Origin: Roseibium sp.
Lineage (GTDB): Bacteria; Pseudomonadota; Alphaproteobacteria; Rhizobiales; Stappiaceae
NCBI GenBank assembly: GCA_017643925.1
Contig: JAEPML010000015.1
Location: 62,001 to 126,000 of the forward strand
Direction: 5' to 3'
Length of the DNA: 64,000 nt
The notes under the pieces were generated by a model that was not told where the DNA came from, made no database searches, and worked only from the letters and a program-made list of their open reading frames with translations. A program made the position numbers and the translations under genes. Below, piece after piece: positions 42,184-52,066 of this stretch (positions within the stretch are counted from its first letter, which is position 1; each line of letters begins with the position of its first letter).

Positions 42184-42957
42184 TCAGTCCCTCTTACCCG
42201 CATAGAGCTCTTCGAACCCCTCCACCCGCTCGTCATAGGTCGGATGAATGGTTCCGCACCAACGGTCCCAGAAGGAAAAATAGTTGGCATAGTTGTAGAC
42301 GAAATACTGGTGGTGCTGGTCGTGATAAAGCGTGCAGAGCAACGGCCAGGGCTTGCGTGCCGTCGGACTGGCAAAATGCTCATATCCGCAGTGACCGATG
42401 GCGGCCGAAACCTGGTCGAACAATCGGTGTGCCAGAAACACCAGTGCCGGCATGGGAAGCACAAACAGGACCACGGCGTAGTAGGAATGCGCAAACAGCG
42501 TGTCGACGCTCGAACCGGCATCGTTGGACCAGACCGTCGGGGTCACGGTCATGTGGTGCGGTTTGTGGAACCTGTAGAAATACTTTGTGTGCAGGATCCT
42601 GTGCCCCCAGTAGAACCAGGCGTCGTGCAGGAGGAGCGACAGGACAAAGAAGAACGGTACCGACCACCACGACAGGGCAACGGGTGCGAACAAGGTCCAG
42701 CCGCGCATCTGGGCATAGAGCCCGATCGCAAGACAGCAGCTGGTGATCATCAGCTGCATCATGGACGACTTGATATCACGCAGAGCGTCGTGCGTTGGCT
42801 GACGTTTCTGGATTTTTCGATCCGGATGCCGCCGATTCAGTGCCGTCATGGTAAGGCCGGTTGCAAACAACACGACAAGGCTTGCACCGTAGAGACCGGC
42901 AACAAGCACCAGGAAAGCTCCCGGACCGGTGCCGATTATGTCCGCCAAAAAATCCAT
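42184..42957 (-). CDS. Sterol desaturase/fatty acid hydroxylase family protein, copy 1
   Basis: A 257-residue paralogue. Histidine boxes are WGHRILHTKYFY, FHKPHHMTV and YHDQHHQYF. ATG at 42957 is chosen over an upstream TTG. It is first in the three-gene series, followed by copy 2 after six bases, so the set is one transcript. The middle region differs more from copies 2 and 3 than they do from each other as far as I can judge by eye. Confidence 0.88.
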   Translation of the reverse strand: MDFLADIIGTGPGAFLVLVAGLYGASLVVLFATGLTMTALNRRHPDRKIQKRQPTHDALRDIKSSMMQLMITSCCLAIGLYAQMRGWTLFAPVALSWWSVPFFFVLSLLLHDAWFYWGHRILHTKYFYRFHKPHHMTVTPTVWSNDAGSSVDTLFAHSYYAVVLFVLPMPALVFLAHRLFDQVSAAIGHCGYEHFASPTARKPWPLLCTLYHDQHHQYFVYNYANYFSFWDRWCGTIHPTYDERVEGFEELYAGKRD

Positions 42958-43060
42958 GTATCTGAAATCCGTCTGCAATCAGCAACTGTTTCGCATGTGC
43001 GTAGCGAAACCGCAATTGGTGCGTCAAGAAAACACTTTCGAAATTTGCCGATTTGTCCGG

Positions 43061-45454
43061 TCAGACTTCTTCCGAAACGTGAGCGAAATCCGGATAGATG
43101 GACCGGACCAGGGCATCAACTCTTTCAATTTCCTCTGGAATTTCAGCTAGTTTCCCCCGCTCCTCCTCCAGGATCGCAAGGAAGATGCGCGCGCGTGCCT
43201 GATTGATTTCCTGCTGCGGCAAAGTGCCCTCACCCGCTGCGGAAAGAACGATGCTGACCAGCCTGTCAGCCGCGTTCAGGCGCCCCCACAGGTAGTCGTG
43301 TTCCCGCCAGCTTCGATTGAAGAACGCACCGAAGGAGTTGAGTGCCTTTCCCTTCAGGTCAAACCCATCAACATAGAGATTGGCCGCATCACGCGGGCTG
43401 ATACGGTCGACGAGGATTTCCGTGACTTCCGCAAAATCGTTGCGCTGCAAGACAGGAAAGGTGATCAGGTCGTAATAGGGAAAGCCGATATAGGTGCGCA
43501 TCAGGGCCGTGTGCCGCTGTTTGTCGAAAAGATCACGAGCGGTTTCGGTAAAGAGATCATCCTGAAGCCTGTCCAGGTCCGAGAGCCCCATCATTTGCGT
43601 CATGTTTTCGAGAATGGGCACGACATTCTCGGCCGCGCCGGAGCTGCGCGCTTCGATGTCGCCAACGAGCTTTTCAGCAAGTTGCCGGTTCTTGTCCCCA
43701 TAGAAGGTCTCGTTCCAGCGCCAGCTCAGGTGATCGATCTGTTCGTATAACAGAGCCTTCATGTGATCGAGCGCTTCCGTGTCGGGCGGCGATACATCAA
43801 CGTCGCGGTTGTGATGATAAAAGCCATTGAGTTTCCGGATGACAAAGCGCAGTCGCCGGATCCGGTAGTCCACGTCCAGACCACGAAGGACAGAGACGAC
43901 CTCGGGATCAGTGCGGCCAAGATCCTCCTTGCTGTCCGCAGTGAGCTTGAGAAAATGCGTGAAAAACAGGCTGAGGACTGCTTCTTCCCGCTTCTGGGCA
44001 CCGGCCTCCTCACACAATCTGCAGGAAAGGCTCGCGAGCCTTTCCGCAAGTGCATGGAGTTTCAGAGACTGATAGTTCAGGAAGGCGAAACCCGCCTGAT
44101 CGAATGCCGCCTTTGTCGCCGTTTTACGGCACTTTGACAGGATCTCCGGCGACACGATCCGCCAGTTTGGCAACAGTCCCTGAACCGCCTTTTCAACCAT
44201 GGGACCGGCAGCATCGATCAGCTGGGCCAGCCAGCGGCTGCGCCGGTTGTTCTGTTCAAGCTCCTTCAGATCATCACCGATCGGTTCATTTCGGGGAATA
44301 TGCGCGAGCGACGCCAGGATCACCCGGAAGAACCCCGGGATCTCGACCGGTCCGGTGACGGCTTCATCCGGCTCGACCGGAGCCGGATCCACATAGATCA
44401 GCCGACGTGCAACCTCCCGGGCGGCGGGTCGTTCCTCGATTACGTCAATGACAGGCGCGAAGGGCTTGTTCATGACCACACTGCCGTCAACGAAACAATG
44501 ATGCGACAAGGTCTCCGGCGTGAGTTCAAGACCTTGCTCCAGAAACTCGTTGCGATAGCGCCAGGGCTTTTGTTGTCTCGACAGGACCCGTTCCATCTCC
44601 GCGACGGTCGCAGGTGGAAACGCGCCGGGAAAGGATGAGGTCGCGCGCGCGGCAAACACCAGCTCCGGAATGTTCTCAAAATCCATCTGGCTATCAAGAT
44701 TGCCATAGGTTCGATGCTCGGCGTGAAAATTGAGAATACGCCTGTGGTCCCATTCCTCGACATAATCGGGATCATCCAGATTGATACGCCTTTTGACCCC
44801 GTTGTAGTCGGTGATTGTCACGAACAGGTCCAGCGTCTGCCCTCTAGGAATGAGCGTTTGACCACCCTCACCCCGTTCCTCCATTTTCTGGCAGGCATCC
44901 AGCATCCAGCCGATGAACCGTTCGCCGGAAAATGGTGGTGTGAACCATCTGGACTGCATGAACTGGCGCAGCTTTTCGCGCGTTTCCAGGCTCTCGATCT
45001 TCTTGTCCAGCCGCGAGGAGATCAGCTGATCCAGAACCGGCGACACGGACAGTTTCAGATAACGCGACAAGCCTGACTGTGGCCGTGCCAGGCGGGTGAC
45101 ATCCGCATTCTGGAGCCACATCTCGCTGTGATCGTCCAATGGCAGATCATGCGCGATCGCGCGGGCAAGCATGATCCCGTTGACCCCGCCTGCCGATGCG
45201 CCGGCTATGGCGTCGACAACCACACGTATGTCGGCAACAGGAGACAGGAGATCCAGAAGTTCCTTGTAGGCGCTTTGTACGGGCGGCAGCTGCTTTGCTG
45301 TATCCGTGTCGCGAAACACGCCTGACCTTCGATCGAGGCGAAGGCTCGAAGCCCGGACCAGGCTCAGGATCTCCCGGCTGACACCGTGCATGTAAATGGC
45401 GAGGGAAACGCCACCATAAAGAACGAGCGCAAGTCTGAGTTCAATTTCTTTCAT
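43061..45454 (-). CDS. Large patatin-like phospholipase
   Basis: A 797-residue patatin-type lipase with a DUF3376-like C-terminal region. The Ser-Asp dyad is visible: oxyanion loop YGGVSLAIYMHG near the start, nucleophile Ser in AGASAGGVNGIML (about residue 87), and the aspartate in CFVDGSVVMNKPF. The protein lacks a signal peptide and is likely cytosolic or membrane-associated; it would hydrolyse phospholipid acyl chains. The ATG at 45454 is chosen because it begins the patatin fold; an earlier start adds 38 residues of no clear homology. It is oriented against the cyclase gene. Confidence 0.9.
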   Translation of the reverse strand: MKEIELRLALVLYGGVSLAIYMHGVSREILSLVRASSLRLDRRSGVFRDTDTAKQLPPVQSAYKELLDLLSPVADIRVVVDAIAGASAGGVNGIMLARAIAHDLPLDDHSEMWLQNADVTRLARPQSGLSRYLKLSVSPVLDQLISSRLDKKIESLETREKLRQFMQSRWFTPPFSGERFIGWMLDACQKMEERGEGGQTLIPRGQTLDLFVTITDYNGVKRRINLDDPDYVEEWDHRRILNFHAEHRTYGNLDSQMDFENIPELVFAARATSSFPGAFPPATVAEMERVLSRQQKPWRYRNEFLEQGLELTPETLSHHCFVDGSVVMNKPFAPVIDVIEERPAAREVARRLIYVDPAPVEPDEAVTGPVEIPGFFRVILASLAHIPRNEPIGDDLKELEQNNRRSRWLAQLIDAAGPMVEKAVQGLLPNWRIVSPEILSKCRKTATKAAFDQAGFAFLNYQSLKLHALAERLASLSCRLCEEAGAQKREEAVLSLFFTHFLKLTADSKEDLGRTDPEVVSVLRGLDVDYRIRRLRFVIRKLNGFYHHNRDVDVSPPDTEALDHMKALLYEQIDHLSWRWNETFYGDKNRQLAEKLVGDIEARSSGAAENVVPILENMTQMMGLSDLDRLQDDLFTETARDLFDKQRHTALMRTYIGFPYYDLITFPVLQRNDFAEVTEILVDRISPRDAANLYVDGFDLKGKALNSFGAFFNRSWREHDYLWGRLNAADRLVSIVLSAAGEGTLPQQEINQARARIFLAILEEERGKLAEIPEEIERVDALVRSIYPDFAHVSEEV

Positions 45455-45750
45455 GGCAATGTTTCTGTGTCCGAGACCCGGCCCCCGTTCAAGGTTCAGC
45501 AACAGGAGGACATTCGGCGACCCAAAACCGAAGACTCCAAGAATAACAACATGATCATACTTGACCACGCATCCGGCGCTGTAAATTGCTATTCAATTTT
45601 TCCGGCATTTCTCCACGTCACATCCGGATACATTTTTTCGCGCATCGGGTCGGATTAATCGGCTAAACTGCCCGTCAATCACACGGGCGAATCCAGCGGC
45701 GAACACGTTCAGGCGCGAGCAGTCATCGTATTGGAAACATGCAGGGGAAA

Positions 45751-46770
45751 ATGGCCGACAGCGTAGAAAACTTTGAACAGTCCTCTTCCTTGCCTGAGCC
45801 GGAAACAGGCGCAGACGAACAAACAAGGGAGAAACTGCTTGAGGAGAACGCAAACCTGCGTTCCGAGCTGGAAGACCTGCGTGTGTTGTACGAAGCCACC
45901 ATTGAGCATGGTGAAGCCGTCGAGGACCAACTCGCGGACCAGACCGAAAAACTGGAAGAATTGTCCAGTCAGCTTGCCAAATACCTGTCGCCGCAGGTGT
46001 ACCAGTCGATTTTCGAAGGCCGGCAGGAGGTCAAGATCGCCTCGAGCCGCAAGAAGCTGAGCGTTTTTTTCTCCGATATTGCCGGCTTCACCGAAACGGC
46101 CGACAGGCTTGAATCGGAAGAACTGACGTCAGTCCTCAACCAGTACCTGACGGAAATGTCCCGGATCGCGCTGAAACATGGTGCAACCATCGACAAGTAT
46201 GTCGGCGATGCCATCCTGATCTTCTTTGGGGACCCCGAAACGCGGGGGGTGACCGAAGATGCGCTCGCCTGCGTCAAGATGGCGATCGAAATGCAGGAAA
46301 GAATGACGGAACTGCAGGATGTCTGGCGTGAAGCCGGCATTTCCAGTCCGTTGCGCTGCCGGATGGGCATACACACCGACTATTGCACGGTTGGCAACTT
46401 TGGCAGCGACGACAGGCTGGACTACACCATTATCGGGCGCGGAGTGAACACGGCCTCCCGGTTGGAAAGCCTGGCAGCCCCAGGGTCCATCCTGATCTCC
46501 TTCGAGACTTTTTCTCAGGTGAAAGACCAGGTCCTGTGTTCCGAAAACGGCGAAGTCACCGTCAAGGGTATTGCCTACCCGGTTTCCACCTATGAAGTCG
46601 TAGGCTTGAAAAATCGCAAGCCAGAGGCTTCAGAGCTGGATCTTTCCCTGGTGTCCCAGCAACTCAGCGAATTGGCGTTTGAAAGATCGCTGGACATGGA
46701 CGAGGAAGAGAAGGAAAAACTCAAGGCGTCGCTCACGGAGGCACTGGAGCGCTTGAATTCCACGTCTTAG
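45751..46770 (+). CDS. Class III adenylate cyclase with N-terminal coiled coil
   Basis: A 339-residue cyclase that makes cAMP from ATP. A coiled coil (residues about 24-80, KLLEENANLRSELEDLRVLY) precedes the catalytic domain. Metal aspartates appear in SVFFSDIAGFTE and KYVGDAILIFFGDP, with the preceding lysine (TIDKYVGD) and the aspartate in RLDYTIIGRGVNTASRLE expected for adenine selection, and the transition-state Asn/Arg in VNTASRLE. There is no membrane helix, so it is cytosolic. AGGGG before the ATG at 45751 supports this start over ATG at 45739. Confidence 0.9.
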   Translation: MADSVENFEQSSSLPEPETGADEQTREKLLEENANLRSELEDLRVLYEATIEHGEAVEDQLADQTEKLEELSSQLAKYLSPQVYQSIFEGRQEVKIASSRKKLSVFFSDIAGFTETADRLESEELTSVLNQYLTEMSRIALKHGATIDKYVGDAILIFFGDPETRGVTEDALACVKMAIEMQERMTELQDVWREAGISSPLRCRMGIHTDYCTVGNFGSDDRLDYTIIGRGVNTASRLESLAAPGSILISFETFSQVKDQVLCSENGEVTVKGIAYPVSTYEVVGLKNRKPEASELDLSLVSQQLSELAFERSLDMDEEEKEKLKASLTEALERLNSTS

Positions 46771-46807
46771 GACTGGTGAGCTACCGAATGGGTACACGCA
46801 ATAGACG

Positions 46808-48112
46808 TCAGTTTCTCTCTTTGCGCAGCTTTTCCCAGTATTCGAGCCTTTTCCTCAATTCACGTTCAAAACCACGCTGGGGTGGGTCGTAATACCGTTT
46901 TCGTCCCATCTGCTCGGGAAAATAGTCCTGCCCGGAAAACCCGTCAGGCGCATCGTGATCATACGCATACCCTTCCCCGTAGCCCTCTTCCTTCATGAGC
47001 TTGGTCGGGGCATTAAGGATGTGTTTCGGCGGCAAGTGGGATCCGCTCGACTTGGCATCGCGCATCGCCGCCTTGTAGGAGACATAGGCACCATTGGATT
47101 TGGGAGCAGTCGCCAGGTAGATAACGGTTTGCGCCAATGCCAACTCGCCCTCCGGCGAACCGAGCATCTGGTAGGCATCCCGGGACGCATTGGCCTGAAC
47201 AAGAGCATTCGGGTCGGCGAGGCCAATGTCCTCGACCGCCATGCGAATGAGGCGACGAGCGAGATACATGGGGTCCTCGCCACCATCGAGCATCCGGCAG
47301 AACCAGTAGAGTGAGGCATCAGGGTCGGATCCCCTGACGGATTTGTGCAGGGCTGAGATCAGATTGTAGTGACCATCCGCACTCTTGTCGTATATCGGTG
47401 CGCGCCGCTGAACGATCTCCTGCAAACGCTCGGCATTGAACTGCTCGTCTTCACCGGCAGCTCGCCAAACGTCTTCTGCCAGGGTCAGTGCTGAGCGGCC
47501 GTCACCATCCGCCATTCTGATCAGGACCTGCCGCGCTTCCTCGTCGAGCGGAAGCTTGCGCTCCTCGCTTTCCTCCGCGCGCGACAGCAGCTGGTTGACC
47601 GCCTCCTGCGACAACGAGTGAAAGGTCATCACGTGGGAGCGGGACAACAGCGCTGCGTTCAGCTCGAAGGAGGGATTTTCGGTCGTCGCGCCAACCAGCG
47701 TGATCGTTCCGTCTTCCATGACCGGCAGGAAACTGTCCTGCTGGGCCCGGTTGAAACGATGGATCTCGTCGACAAAGAGCAATGTCGCCTTGCCACCCAT
47801 GCGGCGCGCACGTGCGGCTTCAAAGACCCTTTTCAGGTCCGCAACCCCGGAGAAGATCGCCGAGATTTGTTCAAATGCCAGGTCGGTTTCGTTCGCAAGA
47901 AGCCTAGCGATCGTTGTTTTTCCGGTGCCGGGAGGTCCCCAGAAAATCAGCGACCCAAGCGTTCGCGTCTTCAACATGCGCGAGAGCGTACCCTCGTCGC
48001 CAAGGAGGTGATCCTGCCCGACGACATCGGAAAGCCTGGTTGGCCGCATCCGGTCCGCAAGGGGCCTTGGACCGGATTGCATCAGACCAGAGGCTTCGAA
48101 CAAGTCGCTCAC
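46808..48112 (-). CDS. rarA: Replication-associated recombination protein RarA (MgsA)
   Basis: AAA+ ATPase of the RarA/Mgs1/WRNIP1 family, which acts at stalled replication forks. The 434-residue protein has Walker A FWGPPGTGKTTIARLL, Walker B LLFVDEIHRFNRAQQ, sensor VGATTENPSFELN, and a C-terminal tetramerisation region (YWFCRMLDGGEDPMYLARRL, GYAYDHDAPDGFSGQDYFPE). It starts eight bases after the htrA stop, so the two are very probably co-transcribed. Confidence 0.95.
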   Translation of the reverse strand: MSDLFEASGLMQSGPRPLADRMRPTRLSDVVGQDHLLGDEGTLSRMLKTRTLGSLIFWGPPGTGKTTIARLLANETDLAFEQISAIFSGVADLKRVFEAARARRMGGKATLLFVDEIHRFNRAQQDSFLPVMEDGTITLVGATTENPSFELNAALLSRSHVMTFHSLSQEAVNQLLSRAEESEERKLPLDEEARQVLIRMADGDGRSALTLAEDVWRAAGEDEQFNAERLQEIVQRRAPIYDKSADGHYNLISALHKSVRGSDPDASLYWFCRMLDGGEDPMYLARRLIRMAVEDIGLADPNALVQANASRDAYQMLGSPEGELALAQTVIYLATAPKSNGAYVSYKAAMRDAKSSGSHLPPKHILNAPTKLMKEEGYGEGYAYDHDAPDGFSGQDYFPEQMGRKRYYDPPQRGFERELRKRLEYWEKLRKERN

Positions 48113-48120
48113 GAGAGCCT

Positions 48121-49578
48121 CTAGCGAAGCTGCAGCTTGTTGATGACGCCGTCCCGCTCGATTTCGAGCAACCAGACCCGGGGCGGTGTCTTGGTGATCG
48201 TCTCGAGCATCCTGGTGGTCGTAACCGGGGTGTTGTTGACCGCGCGTACAATGTCGCCCGGCTTCATGCCAACACGATGAGACTGGCTGCCGCGGCTGAC
48301 CGACACGATGACGACACCCTCGAATTTGCCCTCAACGCCAAACTCTGTGGAGACGGCGGGCGACAGGTTCATGACCGTAGCACCTTCAAACGGGGAAAAC
48401 TCAAGCAGTTCCCGCGTGTCCCGGGGCACCGTTTCCGGTGCGGGTTTCAGCGAAACGTCGATCATGACTTCCTGGCCACCACGTACGACCTGAAAGCGTG
48501 AACTTTCACCGATCATCTTCGTTGCAAAGCGATAGCCGAATGAATTCGGATCAGTCACTTCCTTGCCTTCGATCGCAACGACAAGATCACTGACCTTCAG
48601 ACCGGCCTCCTGCGCCGGGGAGCCATCGAAAACAGCCGTCACCAGAACGCCGCGTGGACGGTCAAGCGAGAGGGATTCCGCGATCTCGGAGCTGACGGTC
48701 TGAACGGTTGCACCAAGCCAGGGGCGCTGCACTTTGCCACCCTGATCAGCTGCACTTGCAACGAACCGCGCCATATGTGCGGGAATGGCGAAGCCGATAC
48801 CGTTCGACCCGCCGGACCGGGAGAAAATCGCCGTGTTGATACCGACAAGGTTGCCGTTCATGTCGACGAGTGCGCCGCCCGAGTTTCCGGGGTTAATCGC
48901 GGCATCGGTCTGAATGAAGAACTGGAAGTCCGTTACACCGACCTGTGTGCGCGCCAGAGCGGACACGATCCCTTGTGTCACGGTCTGTCCGACACCAAAC
49001 GGGTTACCGATAGCTAGAACGATGTCACCGACCTCCAGGCTGTCCGAATCCGCAAAGGTCACGTGATCAAAGGACCCCTCGCCCTTGATCTTGAGAACAG
49101 CGAGATCCGTGCGTTCATCCATCAGCACAATGTCGGCATCGAATTCGCGCCGGTCGCTCAAGGCAACCCGGACTTCGTCCGCCCCCTTGATGACGTGATG
49201 GTTCGTGATCACCACACCGTCTTCGGCAATGATCACCCCGGAGCCCAGAGACGATTCCACCCGCTCCCTCGGACGGTCGAAACCACCGCCGCCTGGCTGT
49301 CCGAAAAACCGGCGGAAGAAGGGGTCATCAAAGAAGGGAGACGTTCTTTGGCGTTGCACGACCGTTCGCTTGGCATAGACGTTCACGACGGCCGGAGCCA
49401 CTTCTTTGACGATCGGCGCAAAGGACAGCTTGATCTGGGCAGCGTCGTTCGGAACCAGTCTCAGGTCGGCGGGAGTGGCATCTGCTGTCTGGGCGGTAAC
49501 ACTGGTGCTGCTTCCAAACAGGCCGGCCAGCACGACACACACCAGAGAAAATGTTTTACCTGATCGCGCTAGGCGCAT
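48121..49578 (-). CDS. HtrA/Deg-family periplasmic serine protease
   Basis: A 485-residue envelope protease with a signal peptide (TFSLVCVVLAGLFGSSTSVT, then AQTAD). The trypsin-like domain has the catalytic His in VITNHHVIKGADEV, Asp in DERTDLAVLKI and Ser in NPGNSGGALVDMNG. Two PDZ domains follow (GSPAQEAGLKVSDLVVAIEG; SQSHRVGMKPGDIVRAVNN). The domain order and flexible glycine-rich N-terminus match DegP/DegQ-type proteins. It would degrade or refold misfolded envelope proteins. It lies upstream of rarA. Confidence 0.93.
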   Translation of the reverse strand: MRLARSGKTFSLVCVVLAGLFGSSTSVTAQTADATPADLRLVPNDAAQIKLSFAPIVKEVAPAVVNVYAKRTVVQRQRTSPFFDDPFFRRFFGQPGGGGFDRPRERVESSLGSGVIIAEDGVVITNHHVIKGADEVRVALSDRREFDADIVLMDERTDLAVLKIKGEGSFDHVTFADSDSLEVGDIVLAIGNPFGVGQTVTQGIVSALARTQVGVTDFQFFIQTDAAINPGNSGGALVDMNGNLVGINTAIFSRSGGSNGIGFAIPAHMARFVASAADQGGKVQRPWLGATVQTVSSEIAESLSLDRPRGVLVTAVFDGSPAQEAGLKVSDLVVAIEGKEVTDPNSFGYRFATKMIGESSRFQVVRGGQEVMIDVSLKPAPETVPRDTRELLEFSPFEGATVMNLSPAVSTEFGVEGKFEGVVIVSVSRGSQSHRVGMKPGDIVRAVNNTPVTTTRMLETITKTPPRVWLLEIERDGVINKLQLR

Positions 49579-49654
49579 GGTCGGGGTCCCTCGCTTCGAT
49601 TCTTTTCCATTGATTTGTTACATCGCAGATAAGTTAGAACCGAGGCAAATACAA

Positions 49655-49690
49655 AGAAAAAAGCCGCCGGAAACCCAGCGGCTTTTCAAT
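49655..49690 (-). terminator. Intrinsic terminator after the chemoreceptor gene
   Basis: Minus-strand stem AAGCCGC/GCGGCTT with a ten-base loop followed by TTTTTTCTTTG, 26 bases after the stop of the chemoreceptor gene. Confidence 0.88.
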
Positions 49691-49709
49691 TTTCGATGAT
49701 GTCCGGCGT

Positions 49710-51887
49710 TTAGGCCGAACGCACCTGATCGAGGAAGCTGCGTACTTCCATATCGAGCTGCTCGGCTTCACGCGCCATGTCGGCGGCCTCTTCCGAGAAG
49801 TTCTGCGCAGCCATGTTGGTATCGTTGGACAGTGCCGAGACGTTGCGGATGTCTTCGGTCACCTTGGACGTACCGCCGGCAGCACGCTGCGTGTTCTCCG
49901 CAATGCCCTGCGTCGCGTAGCTCTGCTCCGTTACGGCAGCGGCAACTTCGCTCACCGACTTGGTGATCTCGTCGATGGTCTTCTGGATATCGCCGATAGC
50001 ACCGACGGCATCATCCGTTGCTCCGCGGATCGCATCGATCTGAAGCTGGATTTCACCCGTTGCCTTGCCGGTCTGGGACGCAAGATCCTTGACCTCGGAT
50101 GCAACAACCGCGAAGCCCTTGCCGGCTTCACCGGCGCGTGCCGCCTCAATCGTCGCGTTCAGGGCCAGCAAGTTGGTCTGATCGGCAATGTCGCTGATCA
50201 GGGTAACAACTTCACCGATCCGGTTTGCTGCTTCAGCAAGCGACTTGACCGTTTCGTTGGTCGTTTCGGCGCGCTTGGTCGCATCGGCAGCAACGCTGGA
50301 GGAGCGTTCGATCAGGGTGGAGATCTCCTGGATGGAGCTCGACAGCTGATCGGACGCTGCAGCGATCGATTCGACTTCAGCAAGTGTCTCTTCAGACATC
50401 GTCGCAGCATGCGTCGAAGTCTCGCCAGCGCTGTCCGTCATGCTGCGCATGTTCGCAGCGGATTCGCGCAAGGCACTCGCCGACTTGGCAACCTTGTCGA
50501 CAACGGTACCAACCGTCGCCTCGAAGTCACCGGCAAGCGAACCAAGCATCTCCTGACGCTGTTCGGCCTGGATACGGGCAGCATCGGCTTCCTCTGCGGC
50601 GCGTCGCTCGTTTTCTTCCGCTGCGTTCTGGCGGATCTGAAGAACGGCACGACCGATGTCGCCGATTTCATCCTTGCGGTTCGCAGCCTTGATTTCCGCT
50701 CCCAGATCTCCGGAAGCAATGGCGTTCAACGCTCCGACCAGGGTGGTCAGCGGGCCAGTGATGGACCGGGAGAACAGCAATGCGATAACCGCTGCAATCG
50801 CGATGGTCGCCAAAGACCACATGAACATCTGATCACGCATATGGGTCACGGCAGAAAGCGTCTCTTCGATGCTCTTCTCTGCGACAATGGCCCAGTTCTG
50901 CCCCTGGAAGGACATCGGACGCGCGACCATGAGATCTGCAACACCATCTGCGCCGGTCACAACGGCAGCTGCATCCATGCCACCCGTGGCGGCCTGAACC
51001 GGAGCTGCAGTGACGGTCTCGACCAGAGCCGTACTTGTTTCGGAAAGCGGCATGTCGCTGAGAGCAAGGCCGGTTTCGTCAACAACGTAGACCTGACCGG
51101 TTTCGCCGAGATCATCGCGGCTGGCGACCACATTGTTCAGGAACTTCGAGTTCAGGCGCATGACCACAACGCCGTTCAGACTGACTGCACCAAAGGAGTT
51201 CATGAAGACCGGAGACGCTAGGAACAGGGACCCTTCGTCACCTGCAGGTCCGTACTTTTCGAACGAACTTGCTGCAACCTGGCCTTCCTCAAGTTCCTTG
51301 GCAGCGTTGAACACAGTCTCGAAACTCGTGCCTTCCGCTGCACTGCCTTCACCAAGCTTGGAAAGAAACTCGTCACCCTTGGTGACCGAATAAAGAACCA
51401 GACCGGCCGGATCCAGCATGTAGATGTCGGCGTAACCGCCGTTCTTCCAGACATTGTAGAACGCCGGGTGGGCCTCGGAGTGACGCCAGGCATACATCGT
51501 CTTCTGTTCTGTGCCGGAAATGGCAGCGCGCTCTTCTGGCGTCTGCGGGGCATGGAACAGGCTCAGGATCTCAGCCTTCTCCTTGGACAAGTTCATCGTC
51601 GCATTACCCAGATTGCTCAACGGGTCTGCAACGCTCGATGCCAAGTTGACGATTTCTGATTCTGCGGACTTCAGCTTGCTTTCCAGAAGGGCTGACCTGG
51701 CAGTAATAACCATGCCAAGCTCTGCTTCCGCTGCTTTTTGAAGACCGTCCCGACCAGTCATGTAACCGATTACGCCGACTGCACCACAAGCAGCAACTGT
51801 AATGACGATCATGAGTACCGGAATAACAAAGGAAAGACGAAACGAAGGTGTTACCTTCCTCGACCCCTTTTTATTTTTGCCTATCAC
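49710..51887 (-). CDS. Methyl-accepting chemotaxis protein
   Basis: A 725-residue chemoreceptor. Membrane helices lie near residues 17-40 (FRLSFVIPVLMIVITVAACG) and 351-375 (MFMWSLATIAIAAVIALLFS), enclosing a large periplasmic sensor of dCache-like pattern (NGGYADIYMLDPAGLVLYSV, VYVVDETGLALSD). A HAMP domain and the signalling hairpin follow, with the tip ADQTNLLALNATIEAARAGE. It lacks a C-terminal CheR-binding pentapeptide (it ends SFLDQVRSA), so methylation would need help from other receptors. The start is GTG with GGGGGAG upstream. The ligand is unknown. Confidence 0.92.
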   Translation of the reverse strand: MIGKNKKGSRKVTPSFRLSFVIPVLMIVITVAACGAVGVIGYMTGRDGLQKAAEAELGMVITARSALLESKLKSAESEIVNLASSVADPLSNLGNATMNLSKEKAEILSLFHAPQTPEERAAISGTEQKTMYAWRHSEAHPAFYNVWKNGGYADIYMLDPAGLVLYSVTKGDEFLSKLGEGSAAEGTSFETVFNAAKELEEGQVAASSFEKYGPAGDEGSLFLASPVFMNSFGAVSLNGVVVMRLNSKFLNNVVASRDDLGETGQVYVVDETGLALSDMPLSETSTALVETVTAAPVQAATGGMDAAAVVTGADGVADLMVARPMSFQGQNWAIVAEKSIEETLSAVTHMRDQMFMWSLATIAIAAVIALLFSRSITGPLTTLVGALNAIASGDLGAEIKAANRKDEIGDIGRAVLQIRQNAAEENERRAAEEADAARIQAEQRQEMLGSLAGDFEATVGTVVDKVAKSASALRESAANMRSMTDSAGETSTHAATMSEETLAEVESIAAASDQLSSSIQEISTLIERSSSVAADATKRAETTNETVKSLAEAANRIGEVVTLISDIADQTNLLALNATIEAARAGEAGKGFAVVASEVKDLASQTGKATGEIQLQIDAIRGATDDAVGAIGDIQKTIDEITKSVSEVAAAVTEQSYATQGIAENTQRAAGGTSKVTEDIRNVSALSNDTNMAAQNFSEEAADMAREAEQLDMEVRSFLDQVRSA

Positions 51888-52008
51888 AGTGATTCTCCCC
51901 CGAACCCTATCAATTTCCTTGAGGCTTCCGCTAAAAGTAGAGGGAGTTTCTTAAATCATTGATAATTGCCCAAAGTGGACAGCGATTTAAATCCATTTAA
52001 ATGGCACG

Positions 52009-52037
52009 TAAAAAAAGGCGGGCCAGATGGCCCGCCT
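52009..52037 (-). terminator. Intrinsic terminator of the ribosomal-protein operon
   Basis: Minus-strand stem GGCGGGCC/GGCCCGCC with a four-base loop followed by TTTTTTTACG, about 30 bases after rplQ. Confidence 0.95.
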
Positions 52038-52066
52038 TCATGTTCTTGCCAGCAAATTTACGCTGC

